A DNA stretch of 7,129 bases from an uncultured Oscillospiraceae bacterium (GTDB taxonomy: Bacteria; Bacillota; Clostridia; Oscillospirales; Oscillospiraceae). The stretch spans positions 1-7,129 of the forward strand of contig CAKUCT010000101.1 in NCBI GenBank assembly GCA_934643765.1. Direction: 5' to 3'. Below, piece after piece: positions 6,521 through 7,129 of this stretch. Within the stretch, counting starts at the first letter, position 1. Every line of letters begins with the position of its first letter. The notes below the pieces were generated by a model that saw only the letters and a program-made list of their open reading frames with translations, ran no database searches and was not told the DNA's origin. Position numbers and translations under genes: made by a program.

Positions 6521-7129
6521 ATGAAAGAAGAGGGGCAGGTCCGGATTCCGTCCGGTTGTGCAATCTCCGCCGTCATCTCCCGCGACGGCCGGCACATGAC
6601 CGCGGAAAAAATCATTGAAAGTATGAAGCCCATGCATGAACGCTCCAACGGCCTTGGCGGCGGCTTCGCTGGCTACGGCATCTATCCGGAGATGCGCGAG
6701 TTTTACGCGCTACATGTCTTTTATAATGATAAGGAAACGCGCGCGGACTGTGAGCGTCTACTCAAAGACCGCTTTGAAATCGTCAAGGCCGAGACCATCC
6801 CCATCCGGAAAATCCCGGAGATCACGGACGTTCCGCTCATCTGGCGCTATTTTGTCGCGCCGTTTGCTTCGCGGCTGTGCCGGCTGCAGATCGACGAAAA
6901 AGAGTATGTCGCACGCTGCGTCATGGAAATCAACACGAAGGTCAAGGGCGCGTATGTCTTCTCCTCCGGCAAGAATATGGGCGCGTTCAAAGCCGTCGGC
7001 TATCCGGAGGATGTCGGCAGGTTTTACCGCCTCGATGAATACGAGGCCTACAGCTGGACGGCGCATGGCCGCTACCCCACAAACACCCCCGGCTGGTGGG
7101 GCGGCGCGCATCCGTTTGCGCTGCTGGAC
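6521..7129 (+). CDS. GltB-like class II glutamine amidotransferase, 5' part
   Basis: The first 203 codons of a gene that leaves the window in frame. It resembles the stand-alone amidotransferase of archaeal-type, multi-subunit glutamate synthase, which releases ammonia from glutamine for a separate FMN-containing synthase subunit. IPSGCAIS places the likely nucleophile at Cys13, after a 12-residue leader probably removed by processing as in large GltB. Family landmarks are RSNGLGGGFAGYGIYP at 41-56, SSGKNMGAFK at 148-157 and HGRYPTNTPGWWGGAHPF at 182-199, which corresponds to the Arg-containing glutamine-binding region of GltB. The HNGE oxyanion motif should lie just beyond the end. ATG 6521 follows AGGAAGGAAGGG with about six bases spacing. 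Alternatives include an amidotransferase serving another synthase; the assignment to glutamate synthase rests on family resemblance and the neighbouring glnN. Confidence 0.88.
   Translation, partial: MKEEGQVRIPSGCAISAVISRDGRHMTAEKIIESMKPMHERSNGLGGGFAGYGIYPEMREFYALHVFYNDKETRADCERLLKDRFEIVKAETIPIRKIPEITDVPLIWRYFVAPFASRLCRLQIDEKEYVARCVMEINTKVKGAYVFSSGKNMGAFKAVGYPEDVGRFYRLDEYEAYSWTAHGRYPTNTPGWWGGAHPFALLD

Noticed and set aside
6403..6648. An 81-codon - strand frame opposite the amidotransferase start
   Set aside because: It overlaps the + strand leader terminator and the amidotransferase N-terminus, both well supported, and has no convincing ribosome binding site.

Overview
The window looks like chromosomal DNA from a moderately GC-rich, low-redox Firmicute, most likely a gut clostridium of the Oscillospiraceae/Ruminococcaceae type. 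The reasons are a type III glutamine synthetase, an AGCS-type Na+/amino-acid symporter, a T-box leader on asnB, AGGAGG-type ribosome binding sites, consensus sigma-A promoters and U-tract terminators. The lineage is inferred from gene types and style; no search was run.

Layout, left to right: the 3' end of an unrecognised + strand gene (1-87); a bidirectional terminator (95-122); an AGCS symporter on the - strand (133-1539) with its own promoter; asnB, asparagine synthase, on the - strand (1786-3363), preceded by a T-box with an AAC (Asn) specifier and a UGGC bulge; an unrecognised 57-residue ORF on the - strand (3677-3850) with a strong ribosome binding site; glnN, a type III glutamine synthetase, on the - strand (3909-6005). 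A divergent control region follows (6006-6520). The 5' part of a GltB-like class II glutamine amidotransferase lies on the + strand (6521 to the window end).

The genes form a nitrogen-assimilation block. Glutamine synthetase makes glutamine from ammonia, the GltB-like amidotransferase starts glutamine-to-glutamate conversion, AsnB moves the glutamine amide to aspartate, and the AGCS protein imports small amino acids with Na+.

The most interesting part is the RNA-level control. The glnN leader (- strand) and the amidotransferase leader (+ strand) both start from near-perfect promoters. Both then run into hairpins with six-base loops that have A at position 1 and G at position 4, and these compete with U-tract terminators. 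That is the signature of ANTAR-domain antiterminator targets. The glnN leader seems to carry two such attenuators in tandem, built on a repeated GGCAATGRCGTCTT core. asnB has a cleanly drawn tRNA-Asn T-box but no visible intrinsic terminator before its start codon. Instead a helix that could mask the start is drawable, suggesting a translational T-box.
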